Assembly (NCBI GenBank): GCA_050701695.1
Contig: JBOGDE010000227.1
Coordinates: forward strand, 1 to 9,436
Length of the DNA stretch: 9,436 nucleotides
DNA from: WHSM01 sp050701695
Lineage (GTDB): Bacteria; Actinomycetota; Actinomycetes; Mycobacteriales; Micromonosporaceae
Reading direction: 5' to 3'
The translations under genes were made by a program, and so were the position numbers. Shown in pieces: positions 1-5,668 of this stretch (position 1 is its first letter; each line of letters begins with the position of its first letter). Under the pieces are notes generated by a model. That model worked only from the letters and a program-made list of their open reading frames with translations, did no database searches and was not told where the DNA came from.

Positions 1-95
1 CCCCGACCCCGCGACACCGCCCCGACCCCGCGACGGCGCCCCGACCCCGCGACACCGCCTCGACCCCGCGACAGCGCCCCGCCTCCGCGGCAGCG
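1..95. repeat. 19-bp tandem repeat array (window edge)
   Basis: Five head-to-tail 19-bp units lie at 1-19, 20-38, 39-57, 58-76 and 77-95. The core is CCCCGACCCCGCGACACCG. Units 1 and 3 are identical, units 2 and 4 differ by two bases, and unit 5 is degenerate. The array probably continues left of the window. Because 19 is not a multiple of 3, it would not encode a regular peptide repeat, so it is more likely an intergenic minisatellite-like tract than coding DNA. No function can be assigned. Confidence 0.9.
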
Positions 96-110
96 AGACG
101 GCGGCGCGGG

Positions 111-167
111 GCGTTGGACAGGTGCAATGAAACCGCCCGGCCGATTCTGTAAGCAGACGTCCAATGC
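111..167. repeat. 57-bp palindromic element, copy A, downstream of carbonic anhydrase
   Basis: This imperfect dyad opens with GCGTTGGAC (111-119) and closes with GTCCAATGC (159-167). The inner part of the arms pairs poorly: TGC at 123-125 pairs with GCA at 153-155, and there are mismatches between. Compared without gaps to the reverse complement of copy B (891-947), about 41 of 57 bases match, including all of both outer 9-mers. It begins 18 bp beyond the carbonic anhydrase stop. It could be a protein-binding palindrome, part of a terminator, or a small mobile palindrome. Confidence 0.8.
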
Positions 168-185
168 CGCGGCCAGAGGGTTGCG

Positions 186-872
186 TCAGGGGAGCACGGT
201 GACGTGGCCGGTGTCGAGGTCGTAGCGGGCACCGTACACGGCCAGGCTGCCGCGGGCGACGTGCTCGCGGACGATCCGGCTGCGGTCGACCAGCTCGGCG
301 GCGGTACCGCGGACCGCGGCGCGTACCCCGTTCTCCACGGGATCACCGGGCTGGTCGAGCGCCGGCTCCACGTACCGGCGCAGGGTGCTCACCACGGCGG
401 CGATGTGCCCTGGCGGGGTATGCCCGGTCCGGATCGCTTCCACGGTGGCGGTGACGGCGCCGCAGCGTTCGTGCCCGAGCACGAGCAGCAGCGGCGGCGT
501 CAGCTCCTCGACCGCGTACTCGATGCTGCCCAGCACCAGGTCGTCGACCACGGCGCCGGCGACCCGGTTGTCGAAGAGGTCGCCCAGCCCCTGGTCGAAC
601 AGCAGCTCCGGCGCCACCCGGGAGTCGGCGCAGCCGAGCGTGATCGCGTACGGTCGCTGCCCGTCCGCCAGGTCGCGCAGCCGCCGGGGTGACTGCCGTG
701 GGTGCCGTTGCCGGCCCGCGACGAACCGCCGGTTGCCCTCCAACAGTCGGCTCAGCGCCGCCCGCGGCCCGGCCGCCACCTGCGCCCCGGTCGCCCCCTC
801 CACCGGGTACGCCATCAGCCCGGCCGCCGCCGCTCCACCCGCCATCAACAAGACCCTGCGCCCGTACTGCAT
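186..872 (-). CDS. beta-class carbonic anhydrase with N-terminal export signal
   Basis: Predicted zinc enzyme interconverting CO2 and bicarbonate, 228 aa. The beta-class signature is clear: CADSRV gives zinc ligand Cys81 and the Asp83/Arg85 dyad, and HERCGAV gives zinc ligands His134 and Cys137. The N-terminus has GRR at residues 4-6, then a hydrophobic Ala/Gly/Leu stretch to about residue 24, and small residues near 26-30. This resembles a Tat-type or other export signal, so the enzyme probably acts outside the cytoplasmic membrane. The ATG at 872 is supported by GGAGG seven bases upstream. A strong 57-bp palindrome (891-947) lies just beyond that site and a relative of it (111-167) lies past the stop. 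The gene is divergent from the AraC-type regulator. The family call is firm; the secretion route is less certain. Confidence 0.93.
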   Translation of the reverse strand: MQYGRRVLLMAGGAAAAGLMAYPVEGATGAQVAAGPRAALSRLLEGNRRFVAGRQRHPRQSPRRLRDLADGQRPYAITLGCADSRVAPELLFDQGLGDLFDNRVAGAVVDDLVLGSIEYAVEELTPPLLLVLGHERCGAVTATVEAIRTGHTPPGHIAAVVSTLRRYVEPALDQPGDPVENGVRAAVRGTAAELVDRSRIVREHVARGSLAVYGARYDLDTGHVTVLP

Positions 873-890
873 GGCATTCCCTCCACTCAG

Positions 891-947
891 GCATTGGACG
901 GTTGCTTACGAAATGGGTCCCTCGATTTGTAGGCAACCGTCCAACGC
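891..947. repeat. 57-bp palindromic element, copy B, upstream of carbonic anhydrase
   Basis: Left arm 891-912 pairs with right arm 926-947. There are 19 Watson-Crick pairs of 22, two more G-U pairs if it is RNA, one mismatch and a 13-nt loop. The shared half-site is GCRTTGGACGGTTGCYTAC. It lies 8 bp before the GGAGG of the carbonic anhydrase gene, so it is either a promoter operator or a 5'-UTR hairpin. It is related to copy A at 111-167 in mirror orientation, with GCG outermost and GCA innermost in both copies. Confidence 0.9.
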
Positions 948-990
948 CTCGCCCAGGCGATGTGAACATTACGGAGATCACTACACCTGA

Positions 991-1072
991 AACGCGGAGT
1001 TCCGGCCGGAGAACGCGGGATTCCGCGCGATGTTGGCAATCCCCCCATCGGGGGTGCATTCTGTGGAATCCG
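991..1072. promoter_or_regulatory. candidate AraC-type operator: direct half-sites 21 bp apart plus an inverted one
   Basis: AACGCGGAGTTCCG (991-1004) recurs as AACGCGGGATTCCG (1012-1025), 12 of 14 bases identical, with a start-to-start distance of exactly 21 bp, two DNA turns. A related core, GGAATCC at 1065-1071, is the inverse of GGATTCC at 1018-1024. A small CCCCC-ATC-GGGGG hairpin (1042-1054) lies between. AraC-family activators commonly bind direct half-sites about two turns apart, and the tract sits between the carbonic anhydrase and the AraC-type gene. Autoregulation or control of the anhydrase is an inference. I see no convincing -35/-10 pair here. Confidence 0.5.
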
Positions 1073-1110
1073 AGAGTAGGTAAAAGCGCGGGTGCGGGGT
1101 GGTGATGACG

Positions 1111-2091
1111 ATGCTGCCGCTGGCTGACTACGAAACGCTGCATACCCGCGACGTCGACCGGGCGCGGGAGATGATCGGCCGTGCCCTGGCACCGCACACG
1201 CTGCGGGTGCTGGACCACGCCGCGGACTTCGACGCGCGTCAACACAGCGCTCCGCTGGGAGCGGTGACGCTCGGCTACCTGCGGTACGGCGCGGAGGTGC
1301 AGATCGCCACCGACCGGATCGGGTCGTTCTACCTGATCCACATCCCGATCAGGGGCTGGATCGAGACCGACAACCGGCTCTCCCAGGTGCAGTCGACGCC
1401 GGCCACAGCCTCGGTGGCGCAACCGGGACTGCCCTACCGGATGCAATGGCGGGTCGGTGCCGAGCAGCTGCTGGCCCGGTTCGAGGCAGGGGTGCTGCAC
1501 CGTAACCTCGGAGAGCTGCTCGGCTACATCCCGAAGCAGCCACTGCGATTCGACCTCGGCATCGACCTCAGGACGCCGCGGATGCGCAGCTGGCTGGACA
1601 CGATCGACCTGATCCGCCGGGACACCGAACGCGGACAGCCCCTCGCGGCCTCCCCGCTCGCTCTGGCCCACCTGCAGGATCTGCTCGCCATCGGCCTGCT
1701 CGTCGGCGCCCGGCACAACCACTCCCCGCTGCTGGACAGCGACGGGGTACGGCCAGCCCTGCCGCAGCACGTACGGGCGGCGGTCGACCTGATGCGGGAA
1801 CGGCTGGCCGATCCGATCAACGTCCACGACCTGGCACGCGGCGTCGGGGTGGCGACCCGGTCGCTGCAGGAAGGGTTCCAGAAGCATCTCGGTACCACTC
1901 CGACCGCGTACCTCGCCCAGCTCCGACTCGAACAGGCACACGCCGATCTGTTGCGGGCTGACCCGTCGACCACCACGGTCACCGCGATCGCGACCCGGTG
2001 GGGCTTCACCAACGGGTCACGGTTCGCCCAGGCCCACCGCCGCGCCTACGACGAGACACCCTCACAGACCCTCCGCCGCGCGGCCATCTGA
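1111..2091 (+). CDS. AraC-family transcriptional regulator
   Basis: DNA-binding regulator of about 326 aa. The last ~105 residues form the two-helix-turn-helix AraC/XylS domain. The first HTH lies around INVHDLARGVGVATRSLQEGFQKHL. The second lies around VTAIATRWGFTNGSRFAQAHRRAYDETPSQTLR, with the typical GF-x-x-x-S-RF and E-TPS features. The N-terminal ~190 residues resemble the AraC-binding-like ligand/dimerisation domain (PF14525 type). The start is chosen at ATG 1111 because GGTGGTGAT (1098-1106) matches the 16S-complementary GGAGGTGAT at 8 of 9 bases with good spacing. GTG 1099, GTG 1102 and ATG 1105 are in-frame alternatives. It is divergent from the carbonic anhydrase, with possible binding half-sites at 991-1072. 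The inducer is unknown, and whether it controls the biosynthetic genes to the right cannot be told. Confidence 0.9.
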   Translation: MLPLADYETLHTRDVDRAREMIGRALAPHTLRVLDHAADFDARQHSAPLGAVTLGYLRYGAEVQIATDRIGSFYLIHIPIRGWIETDNRLSQVQSTPATASVAQPGLPYRMQWRVGAEQLLARFEAGVLHRNLGELLGYIPKQPLRFDLGIDLRTPRMRSWLDTIDLIRRDTERGQPLAASPLALAHLQDLLAIGLLVGARHNHSPLLDSDGVRPALPQHVRAAVDLMRERLADPINVHDLARGVGVATRSLQEGFQKHLGTTPTAYLAQLRLEQAHADLLRADPSTTTVTAIATRWGFTNGSRFAQAHRRAYDETPSQTLRRAAI

Positions 2092-2096
2092 CCTCC

Positions 2097-2112
2097 CGCC
2101 CATCATTGGGCG
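2097..2112. terminator. short hairpin between convergent genes, possible bidirectional terminator
   Basis: CGCCCA (2097-2102), loop TCAT, then TGGGCG (2107-2112) form a perfect 6-bp stem in the 28-bp gap between the stops of the AraC-type gene and the thioesterase-like gene. There is no U-tract, as is common for actinomycete terminators. The assignment rests on position and symmetry only. Confidence 0.5.
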
Positions 2113-2119
2113 CCGACGG

Positions 2120-2917
2120 TCAGGCCTGCTTCGGTGGCAGCAGCGCGAGCTGGCGACCCTGGGCGACCAGAGTGCCGGCGCTGTCCCACAGCTCGACGTC
2201 CTCTTCGTGGTAGCCGTCCATGATGTAGCGGGTGGCGACCCGGCAGGCCAGCCATCCGGGTGCCGGGTGGGCCCGCAGGTGCACGGTCAGCTCGATCGTC
2301 GAGCGCCACTCGCCCAGCTCCATCACCGCCGGCGGCGCGGCGTCGGCGATCGCCGGCAGCGACAGCACGTCCGGGTCACGGCCGTCGGTGAAGCGCACCC
2401 ACAGCTCGGCGTGCGGGTCACCGCTGAGCTTCCCCTCCTGCCAGCCCGGCGGCTCGGGATAGCGGTATTCGTACCGGTCTCGGATGGTCAGCCCGGGGAT
2501 GCCGCCGGGCAGCGCGTGACACTGCTCCGGGGGCGGGAGCTTCGGCGGCTCGCCGAAGACGGTGGTACGCCCCTGGGCGGCGGTCAGGTCGGTGAAGTTG
2601 GCGACCACTCGCAGCGTCTCGGCGCCGTCCTGGGTCAGCCGTACCTCGCCGGTGGTGATGCGGCGGCCCCGGCGTACCACCTCGGTGGTCAGCTCCGCCG
2701 GCCCCGGTGTCGCGCGCCGCAGGAAGTACGCCGAGACCACCAGCGGATCCGGCTGGTCCACCTCGGCGGCGAGCGCCCGCAGGGCGACGCCCAGCGCGTA
2801 CCCGCCGTAGGGGATGCCGTTCAGCAGCGACCAGCGATCGGTCAGGGTCGCGGCATAGCCGCCGGGGGTCCCGTCCGGGGTCACCGCGGTGTCCCGGTCG
2901 TACTCGAAGCTCGCCAT
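2120..2917 (-). CDS. acyl-CoA thioesterase-like double-hotdog protein
   Basis: Protein of 265 aa resembling the TesB-like / 4HBT_3 thioesterase-family proteins common in actinomycetes, which hydrolyse acyl thioesters. The first hotdog has NGIPYGGYALGVALRAL (about residues 33-49), where the central hotdog helix is expected. The second ends with the typical EDVELWDSAGTLVAQGRQLALL strand-turn-strand. ATG 2917 is preferred because the family normally starts near here and CAGAAT, a -10-like hexamer, lies 6 nt upstream, suggesting a leaderless mRNA. An in-frame ATG at 2953 and TTG at 2956 would add 12-13 residues with no family resemblance. The gene is divergent from the carrier-protein gene. A role in releasing or editing a carrier- or CoA-bound intermediate is possible but unproven; ordinary lipid metabolism is the alternative. 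Confidence 0.82.
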   Translation of the reverse strand: MASFEYDRDTAVTPDGTPGGYAATLTDRWSLLNGIPYGGYALGVALRALAAEVDQPDPLVVSAYFLRRATPGPAELTTEVVRRGRRITTGEVRLTQDGAETLRVVANFTDLTAAQGRTTVFGEPPKLPPPEQCHALPGGIPGLTIRDRYEYRYPEPPGWQEGKLSGDPHAELWVRFTDGRDPDVLSLPAIADAAPPAVMELGEWRSTIELTVHLRAHPAPGWLACRVATRYIMDGYHEEDVELWDSAGTLVAQGRQLALLPPKQA

Positions 2918-2923
2918 GGCGCG

Positions 2924-2929
2924 ATTCTG
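2924..2929 (-). promoter_or_regulatory. -10-like hexamer of thioesterase gene (leaderless)
   Basis: CAGAAT on the minus strand ends 6 nt before ATG 2917, the distance expected when transcription begins at the start codon. No clear -35 hexamer is visible. Confidence 0.45.
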
Positions 2930-2944
2930 CCGCCTCAGCGGTCC

Positions 2945-2972
2945 CGGGTACATCAACCCGGGTCGATCAACC
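2945..2972. repeat. tandem 14-bp repeat in thioesterase/carrier-protein intergenic region
   Basis: CGGGTACATCAACC (2945-2958) is followed directly by CGGGTCGATCAACC (2959-2972), identical except at two adjacent bases. It lies between divergent starts and just upstream of the -10-like TAGAAT at 2979, where a -35 element or an activator/repressor would sit. It is a candidate regulator site; the regulator is unknown. Confidence 0.75.
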
Positions 2973-2978
2973 GCGCCG

Positions 2979-2984
2979 TAGAAT
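2979..2984 (+). promoter_or_regulatory. -10-like TAGAAT for carrier-protein gene
   Basis: TAGAAT is a good actinobacterial -10 match 34 bp before GTG 3019, leaving room for a short leader that carries AGGAGG. The -35 position falls inside the tandem 14-bp repeat and does not resemble TTGACA, consistent with activator-assisted or alternative-sigma transcription. Confidence 0.45.
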
Positions 2985-3018
2985 GGGCGCGGCCCGCACC
3001 CAGCCAGGAGGCAGCAGC

Positions 3019-3255
3019 GTGAACGACGACGACATCCGGGGCGCGGTCCGGACGATCTGGGCGCAGGTGCTCGGGGTCCCCCGGACCGGAGACGCCACGT
3101 TCTTCACCCTGGGCGGCCACTCGATCGCGGCGTTCCAGATCCTCGCCAAGATCGAGGACCGGTACGGCGTCGCGCTCGAGGTCGACGAGCTGTTCGACGA
3201 CCCGACCGCGGACCAGTTCGCCGACACCGTCTCCACCGCGCTGAGCGCCGCCTGA
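3019..3255 (+). CDS. stand-alone peptidyl/acyl carrier protein
   Basis: This 78-aa protein has the whole length of a phosphopantetheine carrier domain. LGGHSIAAFQIL (residues 31-42) is the NRPS-type carrier signature. Ser35 would receive the 4'-phosphopantetheine arm from a PPTase. The following segment YGVALEVDELFDDPTADQFADTV is the usual helix II-III-IV region. LGGHS is more typical of peptidyl carrier proteins than of fatty-acid ACPs. It starts at GTG 3019 after a strong AGGAGG site (3006-3011). It converges with the adenylate-forming ligase (37-bp gap), a natural candidate to load it. The neighbouring condensation protein would be the partner consuming the loaded thioester. These partnerships are inferred from proximity. 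Confidence 0.92.
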   Translation: MNDDDIRGAVRTIWAQVLGVPRTGDATFFTLGGHSIAAFQILAKIEDRYGVALEVDELFDDPTADQFADTVSTALSAA

Positions 3256-3292
3256 AGCCACCCGGGCCGCCGACTGAGGGCCGCCCGAAGCG

Positions 3293-4744
3293 TCACCTGG
3301 AGCGGCGTACCTTTCCGGTGCGCTCCCGCAGCGGGCCGGGCACGATCTCGTACGACATCGGCACCTTGGCCGCCGACAGCAGCTGCCGGCAGTGTGCCTC
3401 CAGCACCGCCGGGTCCACCGGACTCGCCGGGTCGGCGGGCACCACCCGGGCGTGTACGGTCTCGCCCAGGTACGTGTGGGGGCGGCCCACCGCCACCGCG
3501 TCAGCCACCCCGTCGACCTGCAGCAGCACCGCCTCCACCTCGGCGGGGTACACGTTCGCGCCGCCGACGTTGATCACGGTGCTGGTACGGCCCACCAGAA
3601 ACAGGTAGCCGTGCGGGTCGAGGTAGCCCAGGTCGCCCACGGTGTGGAAGCCGTCGTGCTCGGCCAGATGCGGGCCGTCACCGACGTACGCCGGCTGGCC
3701 GGACCCGGCGGAGCGCAGGTAGACCTCGCCGACCTCGCCGGGTGGCAGCCAGTGCCCGTCCTCGCCGAGGATCCGCACCTCGCACTGGGTGGGCCGGCCC
3801 ACGCTGCCGGGGTGTTCCAGCCACTCGTCGCCCCGGATGATCACGTGGCCGAGGCGTTCCTGGCTGGCGTACTCCTCGTACACCTTCTCCGAGCCGACCA
3901 GCGCCAGCCAGCCGCGCTTGACCTCCTCCGGGCAGGCCGCGGCGCTGTGGTGTACGGCCTGCACGCTGGCGAAATCGGCGGCGTCCAACCCCGGCACCCG
4001 CAGCACCATCCGCATCAGGGCGGGCACGATCCGCAGGTAGTTGACCCGGTATTCGGCGATCAGCTCGGGCACCCGCCTGGCGACGAACCGCTCCATCACC
4101 ACGACCGTGTGGTCGAGCGCCAACCCCTGGTAGAGCGCACTGAAGCCGGCGTGGTGCATCGGCAGCACCACCAGCTGCACCTGGCGCTCGGCCAGCCCAC
4201 GGTCGCGGTCGGCGTCGGCGAGCAACCGCTCCGGTGGGTACGTCCACGGCCGCCGGCGCAGCACCACCCGCGGCAGCCCGGTGGTGCCGCCGGTGAGCGA
4301 GGCCGAGTACGGGGTGCCGACGGGGGTGGGCGGCTCGGTGGGCCAGTCGCGCTCGCGCCACCAGCCGGCCGGCGCGTCCGCCGCCTGGTGCGGCCCGATC
4401 AGGATGTGGTGTCCCAGCGTCCCGGTGAGCGCGGCGATCTCACGGTCGGCCGCGTGGTCGTCCAGCGGCACCACCAGCGTGCCCAGCTTGAACGCCCCGA
4501 TCGTGGTGACCACGTGCTCCAGCCCGGCCGGCAGCGCGATCGCCACCGGGGTGTCGCCGGTGGCACCGAGCGCCGCCAGGGCGTGCGCCGCCGCGTTGCT
4601 CTGCCGTTCAAGCTCGCGCCAGGTCAGGGTCTGCCGGGTGCCGTCGGGCCGTACCGCCACCACCGCGACCCGGTCACCGTCCCGGGTCGCCCGCTGCGTG
4701 ACAAGTTCCCCGATACTGACCCGGTGCGGCTCCGCTGGCGACAT
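3293..4744 (-). CDS. ANL-superfamily adenylate-forming ligase (AMP-dependent acid ligase)
   Basis: Class I adenylate-forming enzyme, 483 aa. It activates a carboxylate with ATP and passes it to a thiol, either CoA or the carrier protein. Visible in order are the P-loop TGGTTGLPR (151-159), HHSAA (265-269), the YASQE region (292-296), VGDLGYLDPHGYL (369-381), GRTSTVINVGGANVYPAEVE (385-404) and the C-terminal RERTGKVRRSR with catalytic Lys478. The P-loop ends in Arg159 where the family usually has Lys. The HHSAA-CPEEVK-W segment resembles carboxylic-acid:CoA ligases of the bile-acid/acyl-CoA ligase type. The A4 region reads HHAGFSALYQGL and lacks the FDxS Asp that holds the alpha-amine in NRPS adenylation domains, so the substrate probably has no free alpha-amine. 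ATG 4744 has TAGGGT 7 nt upstream, suggesting a leaderless start. The acid substrate is unknown. Confidence 0.9.
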   Translation of the reverse strand: MSPAEPHRVSIGELVTQRATRDGDRVAVVAVRPDGTRQTLTWRELERQSNAAAHALAALGATGDTPVAIALPAGLEHVVTTIGAFKLGTLVVPLDDHAADREIAALTGTLGHHILIGPHQAADAPAGWWRERDWPTEPPTPVGTPYSASLTGGTTGLPRVVLRRRPWTYPPERLLADADRDRGLAERQVQLVVLPMHHAGFSALYQGLALDHTVVVMERFVARRVPELIAEYRVNYLRIVPALMRMVLRVPGLDAADFASVQAVHHSAAACPEEVKRGWLALVGSEKVYEEYASQERLGHVIIRGDEWLEHPGSVGRPTQCEVRILGEDGHWLPPGEVGEVYLRSAGSGQPAYVGDGPHLAEHDGFHTVGDLGYLDPHGYLFLVGRTSTVINVGGANVYPAEVEAVLLQVDGVADAVAVGRPHTYLGETVHARVVPADPASPVDPAVLEAHCRQLLSAAKVPMSYEIVPGPLRERTGKVRRSR

Positions 4745-4751
4745 GGGGGCG

Positions 4752-4757
4752 ACCCTA
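4752..4757 (-). promoter_or_regulatory. -10-like hexamer of ligase gene (leaderless)
   Basis: TAGGGT on the minus strand ends 7 nt before ATG 4744. No Shine-Dalgarno sequence is visible, so a leaderless transcript is likely. The -35 region is not recognisable. Confidence 0.5.
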
Positions 4758-4767
4758 CGTGGGCGGC

Positions 4768-4826
4768 CCGGCCACCAGCCATACCCGACCGGCCGCCGGC
4801 CATGCCCGGCCGCCGGCCATGCCCGA
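4768..4826. repeat. three imperfect GC-rich repeats in divergent gap
   Basis: Units begin at 4768 (CCGGCCACCAGCCATACCCGA), 4789 (CCGGCCGCCGGCCATGC) and 4806 (CCGGCCGCCGGCCATGCCCGA). Units 2 and 3 are identical over 17 bases and each carries a GGCCGCCGGCC near-palindrome. They fill the gap between the ligase and methyltransferase starts and overlap both promoters. They may be operators or simply slippage-derived DNA. Confidence 0.7.
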
Positions 4827-4837
4827 GGATGGGACCC

Positions 4838-5668
4838 GTGACTGACGTACCCGAGCTGTTCGCCGGCGCCGCGGCGCACTACGCCCGACACCGGGCCGAC
4901 TATCCGGCCGAGGTGTTCGGCGAGCTCGCGGCACGGTTGGGGTTGGACGGCCGGCAGCGGGCGCTGGACCTGGGCAGCGGGCCGGGGATGGCGACGTTCC
5001 CGCTCGCCCGGCACGTCGCCGGGGTCGTCGCGGTGGACCCGGACCCGGACATGCTCGCCGAGGGGGAACGGCTCGCCGCCGTACGTGGGGTGGCGAACGT
5101 GACCTGGGTACGCGGCGACTCCGGCACCCTGGCGGGGCTGCGGCTCGGCGAGTTCGACCTGGTCGTGATGGCGGCGTCGTTCCACTGGATGGACCGGGAC
5201 GCCACCCTGGCGACGCTCGCGCCGATGGTGCGTCCCGGCGGCGCCGTCGTGGTGGTCACCGGCGGCATGAGCGGCACCGGCCCCGACGTGGCGGACCGTC
5301 CGATGTGGGCGGACACGGTGATCGGGGTACGCCGTCGCTGGATCCCGTTCCGGCGCCGCTGGCGCGACGACTCCACCTCGGACGCGCGGACCTACTCCGA
5401 CGTACGCCGGGGACACGCCGACGCGCTGCGCCGTTCGGCGTTCTCCCGGCTCGACACATACCAGGTGCGCTGGGTACGCCGGCACGACGTGGACTCCCTG
5501 GTGGGGCTGCAGCTGACCATCCCCGACTCCACGCCCGACGCGCTCGGCGAGCACGCCGAGGCGTTCCAGGCCGACCTGCGGCGGGCGCTCGCCGCGATCG
5601 CGCCTGCCGGCGGATTCACCGAGCCGATCCGTACCGAGGTGCTTATCGGTAAGCGCCCGGCAGCGTGA
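4838..5668 (+). CDS. class I SAM-dependent methyltransferase
   Basis: Soluble methyltransferase of 276 aa with a Rossmann core of the Methyltransf_11/25 kind. Motif I is ALDLGSGPG (42-50), the acidic post-I strand is VVAVDPDPDML (63-73), motif II is FDLVVMAASFHWMDRD (106-121), and motif III is VRPGGAVVVV (131-140). The substrate is not evident; small-molecule methylation is most likely. GTG 4838 is chosen because GAGG (4825-4828) sits 9 nt upstream, although GAGGAT could equally be a weak -10 for a leaderless mRNA. ATG 4829 would add three residues and has no ribosome site. It is divergent from the ligase, and its 3' end overlaps the 3' end of the condensation gene by 26 bp. By position it could cap or tailor the product of the neighbouring genes. 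Confidence 0.9.
   Translation: MTDVPELFAGAAAHYARHRADYPAEVFGELAARLGLDGRQRALDLGSGPGMATFPLARHVAGVVAVDPDPDMLAEGERLAAVRGVANVTWVRGDSGTLAGLRLGEFDLVVMAASFHWMDRDATLATLAPMVRPGGAVVVVTGGMSGTGPDVADRPMWADTVIGVRRRWIPFRRRWRDDSTSDARTYSDVRRGHADALRRSAFSRLDTYQVRWVRRHDVDSLVGLQLTIPDSTPDALGEHAEAFQADLRRALAAIAPAGGFTEPIRTEVLIGKRPAA

Noticed and set aside
1..95. CRISPR array from the regular 19-bp repeats.
   Set aside because: The units are directly abutting with no spacers, are shorter than CRISPR repeats, and no cas genes are seen.
111..947. Integron attC-like cores: GTTGGAC and GTCCAAC fit GTTRRRY and RYYYAAC.
   Set aside because: The order within each palindrome is reversed relative to attC (GTTRRRY first, RYYYAAC last), there is no second core at a suitable distance outside, and no integrase is present.
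111..947. Transposon with terminal inverted repeats carrying the carbonic anhydrase gene.
   Set aside because: No target-site duplication is visible beside 111 and 947 and there is no transposase. Each copy is itself a palindrome, so a regulatory role is at least as likely. Kept only as one option in the finding.
343..1941. Long minus-strand open frame across the regulator and anhydrase region.
   Set aside because: It is a shadow of the AraC-type and carbonic anhydrase genes in other frames, with no recognisable domain.
3256..3292. Terminator between carrier and ligase genes (repeated GGGCCGCC, weak CGGGC/GCCCG pairing).
   Set aside because: The repeated 8-mer is direct, and the inverted pairing is only 5 bp with a poor interior, not enough to call.
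3293..4744. Reading the ligase as a normal amino-acid-specific NRPS adenylation domain.
   Set aside because: The A4 FDxS Asp that binds the alpha-amine is absent and the central motifs look like carboxylic-acid:CoA ligases.
3392..4837. Long open frame on the plus strand running into the methyltransferase.
   Set aside because: It is antisense to the ligase, lacks any domain, and is His/Arg/Pro-rich as expected of high-GC opposite-strand frames. The true methyltransferase begins near 4838.
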